Below, in pieces: positions 5,677 through 6,707 of a stretch of DNA of 6,707 nt. A model generated the notes under the pieces. That model searched no databases. It was not told the origin of the DNA and was given only the letters and a program-made list of their open reading frames with translations. This DNA is from Neisseriales bacterium (lineage in GTDB: Bacteria; Pseudomonadota; Gammaproteobacteria; Burkholderiales; UBA11063), in the NCBI GenBank assembly GCA_008017145.1, contig SSGY01000227.1, positions 1-6,707 of the forward strand, read 5' to 3'. How positions within the stretch are numbered: the stretch's first letter is position 1; each line of letters begins with the position of its first letter. The position numbers and the translations under genes are program-made.

Positions 5677-6707
5677 ATGACATTTGCTAATCTATCAAGT
5701 TTGGGACTACAAAACCCATACAAAGCTAAGTATGCTAATTATATTGGTGGTAAATGGGTTGAGCCAATTGACGGACAATATTTTGATAATGTGACGCCGT
5801 TGACTGGACAAACATTTTGCCAAATTCCACGTTCAAATTCTAAAGATATTGATGCAGCACTAGATGCTGCACATGGTGCGAAAGTTGCTTGGGGTAAAAC
5901 TTCAACTACTGAACGTGCTAATATCTTAAATAGAATTGCCGATCGGATGGAGAGTAATCTTAAACTAATTGCGGTTGCGGAAACTATTGATAATGGTAAA
6001 CCTCTACGCGAAACTATGGCTGCAGATATTCCTTTGGCAATTGATCATTTTCGTTATTTTGCGGGTTGTATTCGTGCTCAAGAGGGTAGTATTGCCGAGA
6101 TTGATCATGAAACAATGGCTTATCATTTCCACGAACCATTAGGCGTAGTTGGGCAAATTATTCCGTGGAACTTTCCGATTTTAATGGCGGTGTGGAAGCT
6201 GGCTCCTGCATTAGCTGCTGGAAACTGCGTTGTGTTAAAACCTGCTGAGCAAACGCCTGCATCGATTTTAGTTTTGCTTGAAATTATTGGTGATTTATTA
6301 CCTGCCGGAGTGTTGAATATAGTCAATGGTTTTGGTTTAGAAGCAGGTAAACCGTTGGCATCTAGTAGCAGAATTGCTAAAATTGCCTTTACCGGTGAGA
6401 CTACAACTGGGCGTTTAATTATGCAATATGCCTCACAAAATATAATTCCGGTGACATTGGAACTTGGTGGTAAGTCACCGAATATTTTCTTTGAAGATGT
6501 GATGAGTGCTGATGATGCATATTTTGATAAAGCGCTCGAAGGTTTTGCTATGTTTGCCCTAAATCAGGGTGAAGTTTGTACTTGCCCTTCACGCGCGCTT
6601 ATTCAGGAATCAATCTACGAGCGCTTTATGGAGCGAGCTTTAAAACGGGTGGCTGCAATTAAGCAGGGTAATCCGCTGGATAGCTCAACCATGATTGGTG
6701 CGCAGGC
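5677..6707 (+). CDS. aldB: NAD(P)-dependent aldehyde dehydrogenase, AldB/ExaC type, 5' part
   Basis: The first 343 residues of an aldehyde dehydrogenase that runs off the window; family members have about 506, so roughly the last third is missing. It is co-linear with E. coli AldB and with ExaC/AcoD-type acetaldehyde dehydrogenases, which oxidise acetaldehyde or similar aldehydes to acids in the cytoplasm. Seen: NYIGGKWV (21-28), DNGKPLRET (105-113), [15 protein letters not shown] (123-137), PWNFP with N165, LKPAEQTP with K188, FTGETTTG (238-245) of the cofactor site, LELGGKSPN with the general base E262, and [11 protein letters not shown] with catalytic C301. The [11 protein letters not shown] and [16 protein letters not shown] stretches are characteristic of this subgroup. 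FTGE replaces the commoner FTGS. No broken frame is seen. Its promoter is not clear, and the aldehyde substrate is by analogy. Confidence 0.94.
   Translation, partial: MTFANLSSLGLQNPYKAKYANYIGGKWVEPIDGQYFDNVTPLTGQTFCQIPRSNSKDIDAALDAAHGAKVAWGKTSTTERANILNRIADRMESNLKLIAVAETIDNGKPLRETMAADIPLAIDHFRYFAGCIRAQEGSIAEIDHETMAYHFHEPLGVVGQIIPWNFPILMAVWKLAPALAAGNCVVLKPAEQTPASILVLLEIIGDLLPAGVLNIVNGFGLEAGKPLASSSRIAKIAFTGETTTGRLIMQYASQNIIPVTLELGGKSPNIFFEDVMSADDAYFDKALEGFAMFALNQGEVCTCPSRALIQESIYERFMERALKRVAAIKQGNPLDSSTMIGAQ

Noticed and set aside
6123..6326. 67-codon open frame on the minus strand
   Set aside because: Antisense to the strongly conserved core of the aldehyde dehydrogenase.

Overview
The window reads as an ordinary chromosomal segment of an AT-rich Gram-negative proteobacterium. 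The best hints to lineage are the yggS-proC gene pair, a YciV/RNase AM-type PHP protein and a ProC with the VTSK variant of its C-terminal signature. From memory these look more like betaproteobacterial (Neisseriales-like) than enterobacterial proteins. That placement is inference. No mobile element, CRISPR array, tRNA or rRNA was seen.

Left part (1-3710, minus strand): a tightly packed run reads right to left. A PHP-domain phosphoesterase/RNase AM-like gene (2773-3651) is followed by three amino acid permeases of the AAT/APC family (1430-2773, 67-1428, and one entering the window edge at 1-74). The junctions are a 1-nt overlap, a 1-nt gap and an 8-nt overlap, so this is almost certainly one transcription unit. 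A sigma70-like promoter lies just upstream, at 3722-3750. It is followed at once by a terminator-shaped hairpin, which either ends the preceding operon or acts as an attenuator of this one.

Middle (3787-5275, minus strand): yggS (PLP-homeostasis protein) and proC (pyrroline-5-carboxylate reductase) overlap by 11 nt and are probably transcribed from an extended -10 promoter near 5313-5321. The ProC is unusual: the normally conserved SGSGPA substrate loop reads SSSAIA, and the GGTT-type loop reads KGAT.

Right part (5276-6707): a non-coding divergent region of about 400 bases holds an AAACGTTT-centred palindrome and a second inverted repeat. It is followed on the plus strand by the first two thirds of an AldB/ExaC-type aldehyde dehydrogenase that runs off the window.

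Together the genes concern amino acid uptake, proline synthesis, PLP balance, nucleotide/rRNA housekeeping and aldehyde oxidation. I see no clearly new system. The points most worth a second look are the altered ProC active-site loops, the triplicated permease operon led by an RNase AM homologue, and the promoter-hairpin arrangement at its head.
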